The notes under the pieces: generated by a model
Seen by the model: only the letters and a program-made list of their open reading frames with translations
What the model was told of the DNA's origin: nothing
Databases searched by the model: none
Position numbers and translations under genes: made by a program
Shown here: piece after piece, positions 1 to 8,525 of the stretch
Numbering within the stretch: the first letter of the stretch is position 1
Layout of the letters: each line of letters begins with the position of its first letter
Origin: Spirochaetaceae bacterium
GTDB lineage: Bacteria; Spirochaetota; Spirochaetia; DSM-27196; SKKC01
Assembly (NCBI GenBank): GCA_007694005.1
Contig: RECN01000103.1
Coordinates: 55,218-119,217, forward strand
Length of the DNA stretch: 64,000 nucleotides
Direction of reading: 5' to 3'

Positions 1-42
1 CGAGAGGAGCTGCAGAAACGGGCAAACTCAGTTCGTGTCACA

Positions 43-663
43 ATGGATAAGTCTCTTGGCCGAAGAGAGATGGTACGAAAACACTGGAAACAGGTTGTCG
101 TCATAACGCTTGGAATTATCATAGCCGGGAGCATACCCATGAGCATGCTTCGGAACCACCTTGCTCCACGAAGAACCGCCGGCATGGCTCCTCAGGAAGT
201 CGTCGAAGCCTTCCTTTTCGGGCAGAATCAGCTCGACCACGATCTGATGGACGACGCGATCGTCGATGGTGCAGGCCGCCAGTATGTTCGTGAAGTCACC
301 AACATCTTCGTGGTGTCCAGGATGCGCATGAGTGTAGAAATGGATAGCGGTGTCATCGATCCGGTAACCTGGACTGCAGACGGTCGACCAGCGCTTGAGC
401 CCGGACGCTGGGTATACGGAGTTGTGAACCCGGAGTTCGAGCAGCTGCCTGGTCCTCCGGACGAAACCATTTACCGTGTCCGTTACGAACGGTGGTCTCC
501 CGATCAGGACACACACGGTGATCCTGAAGAAATCGATCTTGAGACCCCTATGGGCTTCAGCGGGGTCCGTCGCGAGGATATCTTTCGTCTCAGGCTGGAC
601 GGCGACGACTGGGTCATCTATGAGATAGAGACGGTCGGGCGGGAACGAATCGAAGACTGGTAA
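43..663 (+). CDS. membrane-anchored protein of unknown function, possibly incomplete at 5' end
   Basis: I do not recognise this protein. The reading frame stays open to the left edge of the window, so the true start may lie outside; the first ATG inside is used, and it has no convincing ribosome binding site. One hydrophobic segment near residues 19-37 (VVVITLGIIIAGSIPMSML) follows a basic stretch, so the protein is probably anchored in the inner membrane with a soluble, acidic C-terminal part of about 165 residues outside. No catalytic motif is visible. Its stop overlaps the next start by one base (TAATG), which indicates translational coupling with the following unknown gene and probably with murD. 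Confidence 0.6.
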   Translation: MDKSLGRREMVRKHWKQVVVITLGIIIAGSIPMSMLRNHLAPRRTAGMAPQEVVEAFLFGQNQLDHDLMDDAIVDGAGRQYVREVTNIFVVSRMRMSVEMDSGVIDPVTWTADGRPALEPGRWVYGVVNPEFEQLPGPPDETIYRVRYERWSPDQDTHGDPEEIDLETPMGFSGVRREDIFRLRLDGDDWVIYEIETVGRERIEDW

Positions 664-1595
664 TGAGTGCTTCGGACCGGATAGCAATACATGGCGATCC
701 TTCCATCAACTCCTGCCTGTCAGCTGTTCGCTCAAAATCCATCGAAGCTACACCACATTTCACTTTTGACGAGAACTTTTTTCTTCGCTCGAAGGATCCC
801 TTCGATGTACCGACACTCCCTATACACCACGACGTGCGAGTGTCTGAGGTACCATCTGAGCTGGCCGAGAAACTCGAAACGGCGATAGCGCGTATCATCG
901 AACGACTACCGGGTCTTTTTACGGGGTGTCGTTATATCTTTGACTCCGCGCGCCCGTTGCAACCGGTGTTCTATCGCATAATTCCCGGCCCTGCCTGCTC
1001 ATACATGTATATACTGCGAATCAGTCTCGAGTTCATGCCAAGCATTCACCGAGTGATTGAAAAAGGATCGAACGATCTCAGCCCGGCATACCGTACCAAC
1101 CAGCTTCCCGTAGACGCGTTGATCCTTCCCGTTGAACACGCGGACGAAGAAGTCATACAGCTCAAGCGCTACGTGACGAGTACCTGGAGCGGAGAAACGG
1201 GGCGTGGTTATCTGACTCAGGGAATATGGATTGACCGCGACTTCGCGAAGTTTCTTTCCGGCATCGTTGTACCTTCCGGCCACCGTCTGTACCCCTGGTT
1301 TCCGGTCAGCACTCGATACAACAGCATCAGTTATAGTCCCATCGACCCGGACCCGGAGAACATCGATCGCACGATACAGCACGTGGCGCTCATCGAGTCC
1401 TTTTTTGCCCCCCACATGGAAAGGATCGAATCGGTACTGCATTCGGGTGACACCGAAAAAGCGGCTGAACTCTCGAGAGATTTATACTCCGCGTTCCCCG
1501 ATAATGCCCGTACCGCATACCGAAGAATATTCACTCGCCCTTACCTGAACGATTTTGAACAGAAGGAGTATCGCGTTGAATACGAGACTGTATGA
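663..1595 (+). CDS. conserved-looking protein of unknown function upstream of murD
   Basis: A 310-residue soluble protein with no signal peptide or membrane segment and no motif I can assign. It is rich in aromatic and charged residues and has a helical C-terminal part (residues ~240-300) that could form a short helical repeat. The start overlaps the preceding stop by one base, and its 3' end overlaps the chosen murD start by about 20 bases. It therefore sits inside a tight operon: unknown membrane protein, this gene, murD, add. A role linked to the envelope or cell division would fit the position, but this is only context. Codon use looks like that of its neighbours. Confidence 0.65.
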   Translation: MSASDRIAIHGDPSINSCLSAVRSKSIEATPHFTFDENFFLRSKDPFDVPTLPIHHDVRVSEVPSELAEKLETAIARIIERLPGLFTGCRYIFDSARPLQPVFYRIIPGPACSYMYILRISLEFMPSIHRVIEKGSNDLSPAYRTNQLPVDALILPVEHADEEVIQLKRYVTSTWSGETGRGYLTQGIWIDRDFAKFLSGIVVPSGHRLYPWFPVSTRYNSISYSPIDPDPENIDRTIQHVALIESFFAPHMERIESVLHSGDTEKAAELSRDLYSAFPDNARTAYRRIFTRPYLNDFEQKEYRVEYETV

Positions 1596-2907
1596 CGGGG
1601 CCCGTGTCACCGTGCTTGGACTGGGCCTTCACGGCGGTGGTGTTGAGACCGTGCGGTACCTGCACCGGCACGGCGCGCAGATCGCGGTAACCGATCTTCG
1701 CAGCGAAGAACAACTCGCTTCGAGCCTTCGGGAAATAGACGGTATGGCTGATCGGATTGTACTGGGGCGACACGATGAAGAGGATATCGTCGGCAGTGAC
1801 TTCGTCGTCAAGAATCCTGCCGTTCCGCGGTCGGCACCGATTCTGAAATCCGCCAGACAAATTCGGACAGATATCTCGCTTTTTTTCGAAGCATGGTCAG
1901 GACCGTGTATCGCTGTCACGGGCAGCAAGGGAAAGAGCACCGTTTCGAGCATGATACATTACGCCCTGCTTCGATCGGACCCCCGCGCCCGCCTCGGCGG
2001 AAACATTACCGTCAGTCCGCTCAGCTTTGTCGACGAGATCTCAGCCGACACCCCGGTTGTGCTCGAGCTTTCGAGTTTCCAGCTCGGGGATCTGAGACTG
2101 GCAGCAGAGAGCGGAGCCGCCGTCCGCTTCAGTCCTCAGGTCTCGATCATCACAAACATATACCACGACCACCAGGATTACTATGCTGGCAGCATGGAGG
2201 CCTACGTTCGCGACAAGGAACGGATCTTCGAATCCATGCCGGACGATGGTACACTTTTTCTCGGGTCAGATGATGCCTGGGCTGACCGATTTGAATCCCG
2301 TGCTTCGGTTCGCGTCCTGCGGGCCGGTGCGGTCGTGCCCGGAGATACAACGAAAGCGGTGCCAACACCTCTGCAGCAGAACAGGGCAATCGCGGTTGCT
2401 GCCCTCACGAGACTCGGGTTTGACGCAGACGAGACGGGGCAGATTCTCGATGGTTTCCGCGGTATAGAACACCGATTCGAAAAGGTTTGCTCAACAGGTC
2501 GCGTAACAGTGATCAACGATAGTGCGGCAACCGTACCCGAGGCCTGCGCGGCTGCGGTTCGTGCGGCGGGGATTGACACCGTACTCATCGCCGGGGGCAC
2601 CGACAAGAAGCTCGACGTATCGCCATTCCTCGATATTGCTCGTAGGTGTCGACATCTTGTCCTTCTCAAAGGCTCTGCCACAAGTCGGGTTCAGAGTCTG
2701 CTCGGTACTGAGGGACTATCATATCACGGTCCATTCGAGTCACTCGAAGACGCCCTGAACGAGGCTGTCGAGCTGGTAAACAGTTCAAACTGCTCCTGCT
2801 TACTGTTTAGTCCGGGATGCGCGAGCTTCGAGCTCTTTGCAAACGAGTTCGACCGGGGAAGACAGTTCAAAAAGCTTGTCGAAGCAGTACGCGCCGATTT
2901 AGAGTAG
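1576..2907 (+). CDS. murD: UDP-N-acetylmuramoyl-L-alanine--D-glutamate ligase
   Basis: MurD adds D-glutamate to UDP-MurNAc-L-Ala in the cytoplasm, an ATP-dependent step of peptidoglycan precursor synthesis. The N-terminal Rossmann-like part has VLGLGLHGGG, the ATP loop reads TGSKGKST, and the Mur-ligase histidine region (NIYHDHQDYY) and C-terminal substrate domain (DSAATVPEA, GGTDKKLD) are all present. Length (443 residues) is normal. The start is TTG at 1576, because AGAAGGAG lies seven bases upstream; an in-frame TTG 21 bases earlier lacks such a site. The gene overlaps the preceding unknown gene and is followed after 30 bases by add. murE and ddl lie 8 kb downstream. Confidence 0.93.
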   Translation: MNTRLYDGARVTVLGLGLHGGGVETVRYLHRHGAQIAVTDLRSEEQLASSLREIDGMADRIVLGRHDEEDIVGSDFVVKNPAVPRSAPILKSARQIRTDISLFFEAWSGPCIAVTGSKGKSTVSSMIHYALLRSDPRARLGGNITVSPLSFVDEISADTPVVLELSSFQLGDLRLAAESGAAVRFSPQVSIITNIYHDHQDYYAGSMEAYVRDKERIFESMPDDGTLFLGSDDAWADRFESRASVRVLRAGAVVPGDTTKAVPTPLQQNRAIAVAALTRLGFDADETGQILDGFRGIEHRFEKVCSTGRVTVINDSAATVPEACAAAVRAAGIDTVLIAGGTDKKLDVSPFLDIARRCRHLVLLKGSATSRVQSLLGTEGLSYHGPFESLEDALNEAVELVNSSNCSCLLFSPGCASFELFANEFDRGRQFKKLVEAVRADLE

Positions 2908-2937
2908 ATTACTCAACAGAATAAGGACGGGTACCGC

Positions 2938-4149
2938 ATGCATTCGTACAGCACAGACTTCCTCAGGGCGATTCCGAAGACCGACCTTCACGTTCATCTC
3001 GACGGCAGTCTCCGGCTCCCGACTCTGATCGACCTTGCGAGGCAATACAAGGTTCAGCTGCCAAGTTTCACCGAATCGGGCATGCAGGAACTGGTCTTCA
3101 AGGACTCCTATCGCAACCTCGACGAGTATCTGAATGGATTCCGATGGACAACGGCGGTAATGCAGCATAGTGAAGCTCTGCGGCGGGTCGCCTATGAACT
3201 CGCCATGGACAACGCTGCAGAGGGCGTCCGGTATCTTGAGGTACGTTTCGCTCCGCAGCTTCACATGTCAGCCGATCTTTCGTTCGAAGACGTAATGCGC
3301 GCGGTGGATGACGGCCTTCGCACAGCCTCACGCGAAATCAGCAGTTCCAGCCCCGATCTCCCGCGATTCAACTACGGAATCATCGTATGCGCGATGCGAT
3401 TCTTTACGGCCGAATTCTCCCGGTACTATGCAACACTCGCCACCGGACTCCAGTTCAGCACGCTCAGGGAAATACAGCAGCTTGCGAGCTACGAACTCGC
3501 ACGTGCGGCAGTACGACTGAGGGACACCTCAGACATTCAGATCGTTGGATTTGACCTCGCGGGGAGCGAACGGGGAAATCCCGCAGGAGTTCACTCCCGG
3601 GCGTTTGCACACGCGCACGAAAATTTCCTTCACAAAACCGTTCACGCTGGTGAAGCATACGGTCCGGAGTCCATTTTTCAGGCGATCACCATACTACACG
3701 CGGATCGTATCGGACACGGACTTCACCTCTTCGACGCCGAGATGATCGAGAATCCCGACATTGCCGATCCGGACCGGTATGTCGAGCGCCTCGCGAACTC
3801 AATTGCGGAAACACGCACGGCGGTTGAAGTGTGCCTCACGAGTAATCTGCAGACCTCACCAGATATTGCCGACATAAAGCATCACTCGCTCGCTCGCATG
3901 CTTGACCGTGGTATTTCGGTGACGCTCTGTACGGATAACAGACTCGTCAGCAGGACAACCGTTACCGACGAAATACAGCTGGCAGTGGATTCGTTCGATA
4001 TTCCGCCGGAGACACTCAGAAACATCGTCATTCACGGCTTCAAGCGAAGCTTCTACTACGGCACATACGCGGAGAAGCGCCGCTACGTACGCGGCATTAT
4101 CGACTACTACGACAAAATCAGTCAGGACAACTTGCGGAAGCGCCGGTAA
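2938..4149 (+). CDS. add: adenosine deaminase family protein
   Basis: Metal-dependent purine deaminase of the amidohydrolase superfamily; the expected reaction is adenosine to inosine plus ammonia. Seen are the zinc-binding HVHLDG near residue 18, HAGEAYG with the third metal His and catalytic Glu, HRIGHG (DRIGHGLHLF), and a CTDNR motif where many adenosine deaminases have TDDP. The Asn-Arg variant occurs in one bacterial subgroup as I recall it, so substrate could be adenosine or a modified nucleoside. Length (403) is slightly long for the family. It follows murD by 30 bases with AAGGACGG before the ATG, so it is probably in that operon. Its 3' end overlaps the convergent femABX gene by 28 bases. 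Confidence 0.85.
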   Translation: MHSYSTDFLRAIPKTDLHVHLDGSLRLPTLIDLARQYKVQLPSFTESGMQELVFKDSYRNLDEYLNGFRWTTAVMQHSEALRRVAYELAMDNAAEGVRYLEVRFAPQLHMSADLSFEDVMRAVDDGLRTASREISSSSPDLPRFNYGIIVCAMRFFTAEFSRYYATLATGLQFSTLREIQQLASYELARAAVRLRDTSDIQIVGFDLAGSERGNPAGVHSRAFAHAHENFLHKTVHAGEAYGPESIFQAITILHADRIGHGLHLFDAEMIENPDIADPDRYVERLANSIAETRTAVEVCLTSNLQTSPDIADIKHHSLARMLDRGISVTLCTDNRLVSRTTVTDEIQLAVDSFDIPPETLRNIVIHGFKRSFYYGTYAEKRRYVRGIIDYYDKISQDNLRKRR

Positions 4150-5237
4150 TACCACATGCGGACTGCTTCTGCCTGTCGGTAAGCCCCGGCGTGTAGAACG
4201 CGCAGGTTTGCGTCAAGCGTGCCGGGCATCATTTTCTGTGATCCACCAAAGCCCGTCTTGAAACGGTATAAACCGTGCATGGGATGATCAGTATCGTCCG
4301 ACGGAGGTATTCCGAAAAAATCGTACTCGACACAGCCTGCTTCCCGGGCACGCTGTATGGCTTCCCACTGCAGCGCATAGGCGGGCATGAGGTTGCGTTT
4401 CTGATCAGACGCTGCGCCGAATACGTAAGTCGCACGCTGTGTTGTACGCGCCGTGATGATCGCGGCGATCATTTCACCGTCGTGTTCAGCGCACAAGAGC
4501 TCCCGAACGGGCATCTGGTCGGGTGAGAGTTTCAGGAAACGCTCATAGTACGACGGTGAATGTATGGTAATCCGGTCGCGATCAGCCGTGATCCGGTACA
4601 TGCGGTAGAACTCTTCGATGTCCCTGTCAAGCTCATCCGGCTTGCTCACCCTGATCCGGACGCCTTTCTTTGTCGCAAGCCGGATGTTATACCGCCATTT
4701 CGGCTTCATGTTAGCGAGAATAGCATCGAGTTCAGGCGCAAGATCAAGAATCACGGTATCCGGTGGCTGTATATCCGACGCTGACGCTGACAGCGACGGG
4801 CGATCTTTTTCAGTGTATCCATGTCTCAACCGAAATGCCTGTTTCCGAGCAGTCGGCGAGAACGTGTCCGCGTCGAGCATCCAGGGGGGATCAAAGCGGA
4901 TGATCGCGGTGTCCCGGGGCAGTGTCGGAGCTATTTCAGCGGCCACACGGGACAACGCAGCCGAAACGATCTGCGCGTCTTCAACGGTATCGATATGGTC
5001 GCAGACGACAGGGCCAAGAAAGCCGGCTTCCGGACCGTGCGGTACGTAGGCCAGTCTGAGTCCAGGGGCGACTCGTCGGTGGAGCAGGAGCATACCTGCT
5101 CCTCGATCATTGACGTAGGCTTGTGGCACCCAGCCGGCGTGGGACTTGAACTGTCCCCACCATGGCGTCTGCATGAAGCCCGAACCCTGCGGGAGGTCCG
5201 CAGGAGGAATCTGCTGTACGGAGCCGACAGGGTTCAT
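4122..5237 (-). CDS. FemABX-family peptidoglycan bridge aminoacyltransferase
   Basis: FemABX proteins use aminoacyl-tRNA to attach amino acids to the side chain of residue three in lipid II, inside the cytoplasm. Seen are the N-terminal FMQTPWWGQFKSHAGW signature, the PKWRYNIRLATKKGV segment typical of the family, and the second GNAT-like half ending in DFFGIPPSDD and MHGLYRFKTGFGG. The 371-residue length is usual, and there is no long coiled-coil insertion. It starts six bases after metG and is probably co-transcribed with it. With a MurE that carries a DEDPR motif nearby, a likely job is adding glycine to L-ornithine, as known from spirochaete walls; the amino acid itself is inference. Confidence 0.85.
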   Translation of the reverse strand: MNPVGSVQQIPPADLPQGSGFMQTPWWGQFKSHAGWVPQAYVNDRGAGMLLLHRRVAPGLRLAYVPHGPEAGFLGPVVCDHIDTVEDAQIVSAALSRVAAEIAPTLPRDTAIIRFDPPWMLDADTFSPTARKQAFRLRHGYTEKDRPSLSASASDIQPPDTVILDLAPELDAILANMKPKWRYNIRLATKKGVRIRVSKPDELDRDIEEFYRMYRITADRDRITIHSPSYYERFLKLSPDQMPVRELLCAEHDGEMIAAIITARTTQRATYVFGAASDQKRNLMPAYALQWEAIQRAREAGCVEYDFFGIPPSDDTDHPMHGLYRFKTGFGGSQKMMPGTLDANLRVLHAGAYRQAEAVRMWYYRRFRKLS

Positions 5238-5243
5238 AAAAGC

Positions 5244-7406
5244 CTATCCGACTGAACCATCGGCAACCCGTTCCGTCGTTATCTGACGCCCGTTTGCGGT
5301 CAGGGGACGGTCGGCAACCCGAACAACACTCTGGCGAGCCTCGATCGGAATCGAAAAGAACGTGTCGACATCGATAACAGGGGGATCTTCGAGGGTGCGA
5401 TCGATACCTTCAAGCAGAATCTGAGTCCCGGGCTCGACGTCGTTCAGAAACAGCACCTCAACGATACTCCGGTCCTCGTTTTCGGCGGCAAGCAGCATGC
5501 CCTGGCTGAGCTCACCTCGAAGCTTGGCCGGTTTCAGGTTGTCGACGACGATGACCGTTTTACCGACGAGTTCCTCTGGTTCATAGAACCCGACGAGGCC
5601 ACTGACAATCTGGCGCTCGGCGCCGCTTCCGTCGTCGATCTGCTCGACGAAGAGCTTGTCGGCCTTTTCATGGCGTTTCACGTCAGTGATACGAGCAGCA
5701 ACCAGTCGTACCGATGAGGCAAAGGTCTCGTCCATTTTCGCAGCAGCGGCTCGATCTGCCTGACTTCCACTGAAACGCTCGCGCAGGTCCTTTATCTGTC
5801 CGTCTTCAAGTTTTCGGAACAGGACTTCGGGGCGACCGACCGCTGTAATTCCTTCGCTTGTCCCGAGCATGGACCACGTCAGCTCTTCAATACCGAGGAA
5901 TACAGCTATCCGACGGGCCGTCTCCGGCAGAAATGGTTCGATCAGGATCGCTATATCCCGAACCAGATATACCAGATCGGCGAGAAGCGCAGCGGTCGCA
6001 TCCGGGTCAGTCTCCCGGGTCTTCCACGGCTCTCCCGCCTGAAAATGCCGATTTCCCAGTGAACTCAGGGCGAAGACCGCTCGAAACGCTGAACGTAGCT
6101 GCGCCCACTCAAAAAACTCCGTGATTTTGGCCTCACGCTCGGCGACCTCGGCCCAGAATGTCGGGTTCGAGCCCGCCCCCTGTGGCATGCTTCCCTCGTA
6201 GTATCGCGAAACAAAGGTCAGGGTCCGATTGACAAGGTTGGAAAGGTTCCCGATCAGTTCGCCGTTGGTCTTTTCCTGGAAGTCATCCCAGGTAAACACT
6301 GCGTCGCTCGTTTCGGGTCGGTTATAGAACATGTAAAAACGCCAGACATCGGCAGGAATTCCTGTTTCCTGTGCGTCATTTCCGAACACGCCGATTCCCA
6401 TGCTTTTGGAAAACTTTCCGCTCTCGTAGTTCAGGTACTCGGTTGAGCTCATGTGGTGCAGCATGGTCCATTGCTCATGAGTGCCGAGAAGCGAACTCGG
6501 GAAAATGACCGTGTGAAACGGAATATTGTCCTTGCCAATGAACTGAAACAGCTCAACATTATCGGGATTTCTCCACCAGGATTCCCAGTCACTCGTGTGT
6601 GTCGCTGTTATGGAGATGTATCCGATCGGCGCGTCGAACCAGACGTAAAAGACCTTTCCGGCAAAGGCCTCAAGCGGCACCGGGATACCCCACTTGAGGT
6701 CCCGGGTGATACTCCGCTCTTTCAGGCCGTCCCGTATCCAGCTGTGCGTCATCTGAAGAGCATTGTGTGCCCACCTGCCGGACACGCTCGCCTCCTTCAT
6801 CCACGCTTCAAGTTTGGGTAGGATCGCGGGTAGATTTATGTACAGATGCCTGGTCTTGCGCATAACGGGCCGGGAGTTGTCGAGCGCCGATCGCGGATCA
6901 ACGAGGTCTGAGGGGTCGAGAACCTTTCCGCAGTTTTCGCACTGGTCACCCCGTGCTTCGGTATATCCACAGTGCGGACACGTCCCTCGAACATACCGGT
7001 CGGCAAGGAACATGTCGCTTTCTTCGGAATATAGCTGCTCGATTTCCTGTTCGTTGATATACCCGTTCTCGTAGAGCTTCAGAAATATGCTCTGAACGAT
7101 CTCCGTCTGCTCGTCAGTTGAAGTTCGACCGAATTTATCAAATGAGATGTTAAACCAGTCATAAATATCCTTATGTATGGTATAATACCGGGTACACAGT
7201 TCTTTCGGCGTGATCCCCTCTTCACGAGCCTTCGTCTCAGTCGCGGTTCCGTATTCATCGGTTCCGCAGATGTACAGTGTTTCATAGCCCGCGAGTCGGC
7301 AGTAGCGCGCAAATACGTCTGCGGACAGTACCTGTATAAGGTTCCCGAGATGCGGAATGTTGTTGACATAGGGCAAGGCGGATGTGATCAGTCGACGTTT
7401 CTTCAT
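5244..7406 (-). CDS. metG: methionyl-tRNA synthetase
   Basis: Charges tRNA-Met in the cytoplasm. The class I signatures are HLGN near residue 19 and KFSKSMG (KMSKS equivalent) in the catalytic half. A zinc knuckle with CPHCG and CENCG lies around residues 142-160, so this is the zinc-containing MetG1 type. The anticodon-binding helical domain follows, then a C-terminal EMAPII/Trbp111-like tRNA-binding domain (KRHEKADKL, IVSGLVGFY, NLKPAKLRG, SQGMLLAAE). About 40 unassigned residues extend beyond that domain. The length is 720 residues. There is no ribosome binding site before the ATG; a promoter-like TTGACT-18-TAGAGT ends ten bases upstream, so the mRNA may be leaderless. femABX follows. Confidence 0.95.
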   Translation of the reverse strand: MKKRRLITSALPYVNNIPHLGNLIQVLSADVFARYCRLAGYETLYICGTDEYGTATETKAREEGITPKELCTRYYTIHKDIYDWFNISFDKFGRTSTDEQTEIVQSIFLKLYENGYINEQEIEQLYSEESDMFLADRYVRGTCPHCGYTEARGDQCENCGKVLDPSDLVDPRSALDNSRPVMRKTRHLYINLPAILPKLEAWMKEASVSGRWAHNALQMTHSWIRDGLKERSITRDLKWGIPVPLEAFAGKVFYVWFDAPIGYISITATHTSDWESWWRNPDNVELFQFIGKDNIPFHTVIFPSSLLGTHEQWTMLHHMSSTEYLNYESGKFSKSMGIGVFGNDAQETGIPADVWRFYMFYNRPETSDAVFTWDDFQEKTNGELIGNLSNLVNRTLTFVSRYYEGSMPQGAGSNPTFWAEVAEREAKITEFFEWAQLRSAFRAVFALSSLGNRHFQAGEPWKTRETDPDATAALLADLVYLVRDIAILIEPFLPETARRIAVFLGIEELTWSMLGTSEGITAVGRPEVLFRKLEDGQIKDLRERFSGSQADRAAAAKMDETFASSVRLVAARITDVKRHEKADKLFVEQIDDGSGAERQIVSGLVGFYEPEELVGKTVIVVDNLKPAKLRGELSQGMLLAAENEDRSIVEVLFLNDVEPGTQILLEGIDRTLEDPPVIDVDTFFSIPIEARQSVVRVADRPLTANGRQITTERVADGSVG

Positions 7407-7416
7407 GATAGAGCGT

Positions 7417-7446
7417 ACTCTACCGCCGCGGAAAACTCGGAGTCAA
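7417..7446 (-). promoter_or_regulatory. sigma70-like promoter for metG
   Basis: On the minus strand TTGACT (7446-7441), an 18-base spacer and TAGAGT (7422-7417). The predicted start of transcription falls within a few bases of the metG ATG. Confidence 0.4.
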
Positions 7447-7460
7447 GGTAAGATCCTTGC

Positions 7461-7488
7461 TTGACCTCGCGTGGCGTACGTGAATACT
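7461..7488 (+). promoter_or_regulatory. sigma70-like promoter for hflKC
   Basis: TTGACC (7461-7466), a 16-base spacer, then AATACT (7483-7488). It is followed by a normal leader with GGAGGT seven bases before the hflK ATG. Confidence 0.4.
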
Positions 7489-7523
7489 GAACACCTATTC
7501 AATCTACTCAACAGGAGGTAGAA

Positions 7524-8525
7524 ATGAGCAACGAAAGCAGCCCGCAGCGCACGCTTCCAAAAGGCGTGCGACCTATCACGGTTGTAGCGATACTCGTAGT
7601 CTTGCTGGTTGTAGCCGGCGGCAGCACAACAGTTTTTTCAGTCGACCAGACCGAAGAAGCCGTCATTCTTCGTTTTGGCCAGTACAACCGAACCATGGGG
7701 CCCGGGCTCCGATGGAAACTCCCCTTCGGCATCGAAGACAACTACAACGTCCCGACACAGCAGGTTCAGACCATGAACTTCGGATTCCGGACCGCCCAGG
7801 CAGGCGAATCGGGTCGACGTACCGTCTACTCCGATCAGCGTTTTCCTGAAGAGAGTGTCATGCTTACCGGTGATCTCAACATCGTCGATGTCGAGTGGAT
7901 CATACAGTACCGGATCAATGACCCGCGCCAGTGGCTCTTCAACGTGGAGGAGCGCGAACAGACAATACGCGATATCTCCCAGAGTGTAATTAACCAGCTC
8001 GTCGGCGACCGGACGATTTTCGACGTGATCGGAAGCGAGCGGGCACGAATTGAGACCGAGGGCCAGATACAGATGAATGACTTCTTCAACGAATATGGCC
8101 TGGGTATCCGTGTTACGCAGGTTCGCCTGCAGAATATTGTTCCTCCCGTGGGCCGGGTACAGGACGCATTTGAAGATGTCAACCGCGCGGTACAGGACAT
8201 GAACCGCCTCATTAACGAAGGACGCGAGGAGTACAACCGCGAAATACCTCGGGTACGCGGTGAAGCCGAGCGCAGTGTCGAAGAAGCACGTGGTTACCGA
8301 GCGCGGCGCATTAACGAAGCGACCGGTGACACCGACCGTTTCCTTGAGGTCCTTTCTGCCTACAGCGAAGATCCGGAACGAACGCGGCGGCGGCTGTACA
8401 TCGAAACCATGGAAGCGATTTTCCGCAATCATGAGAGTCTTACACTGATCGACCGCACGCTTGAAAACGTGTTGCCCATCCTGAACATACCGGGAGCGGC
8501 GGGCGCAATACAGGGGACACGATAA
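7524..8525 (+). CDS. hflK: SPFH-domain membrane protease modulator HflK
   Basis: HflK forms with HflC a large ring assembly in the inner membrane that surrounds and modulates the FtsH protease. One membrane segment (residues ~13-35) is followed by an SPFH/band-7 domain starting at VDQTEEAVILRFGQYN, with GPGLRWKLPF as in the family, and by a long charged helical tail. The length, 333 residues, is shorter than the enterobacterial protein because the Gly-rich N-terminal extension is missing. AGGAGGTAG precedes the ATG. The stop overlaps the hflC start by one base (TAATG), so the pair is translationally coupled. ftsH is not in this window. Confidence 0.88.
   Translation: MSNESSPQRTLPKGVRPITVVAILVVLLVVAGGSTTVFSVDQTEEAVILRFGQYNRTMGPGLRWKLPFGIEDNYNVPTQQVQTMNFGFRTAQAGESGRRTVYSDQRFPEESVMLTGDLNIVDVEWIIQYRINDPRQWLFNVEEREQTIRDISQSVINQLVGDRTIFDVIGSERARIETEGQIQMNDFFNEYGLGIRVTQVRLQNIVPPVGRVQDAFEDVNRAVQDMNRLINEGREEYNREIPRVRGEAERSVEEARGYRARRINEATGDTDRFLEVLSAYSEDPERTRRRLYIETMEAIFRNHESLTLIDRTLENVLPILNIPGAAGAIQGTR

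Noticed and set aside
4122..4149. Overlap of add and the femABX gene as a sign of a frameshift
   Set aside because: Both C-termini look natural; similar short convergent overlaps occur at dinB/GAF (25 bases) and EVE/GDPD (14 bases), so it reflects compact gene packing.
6164..6174. tRNA T-loop-like GGTTCGAGCCC
   Set aside because: It lies inside metG coding sequence, and no matching acceptor stem or anticodon arm is found around it.
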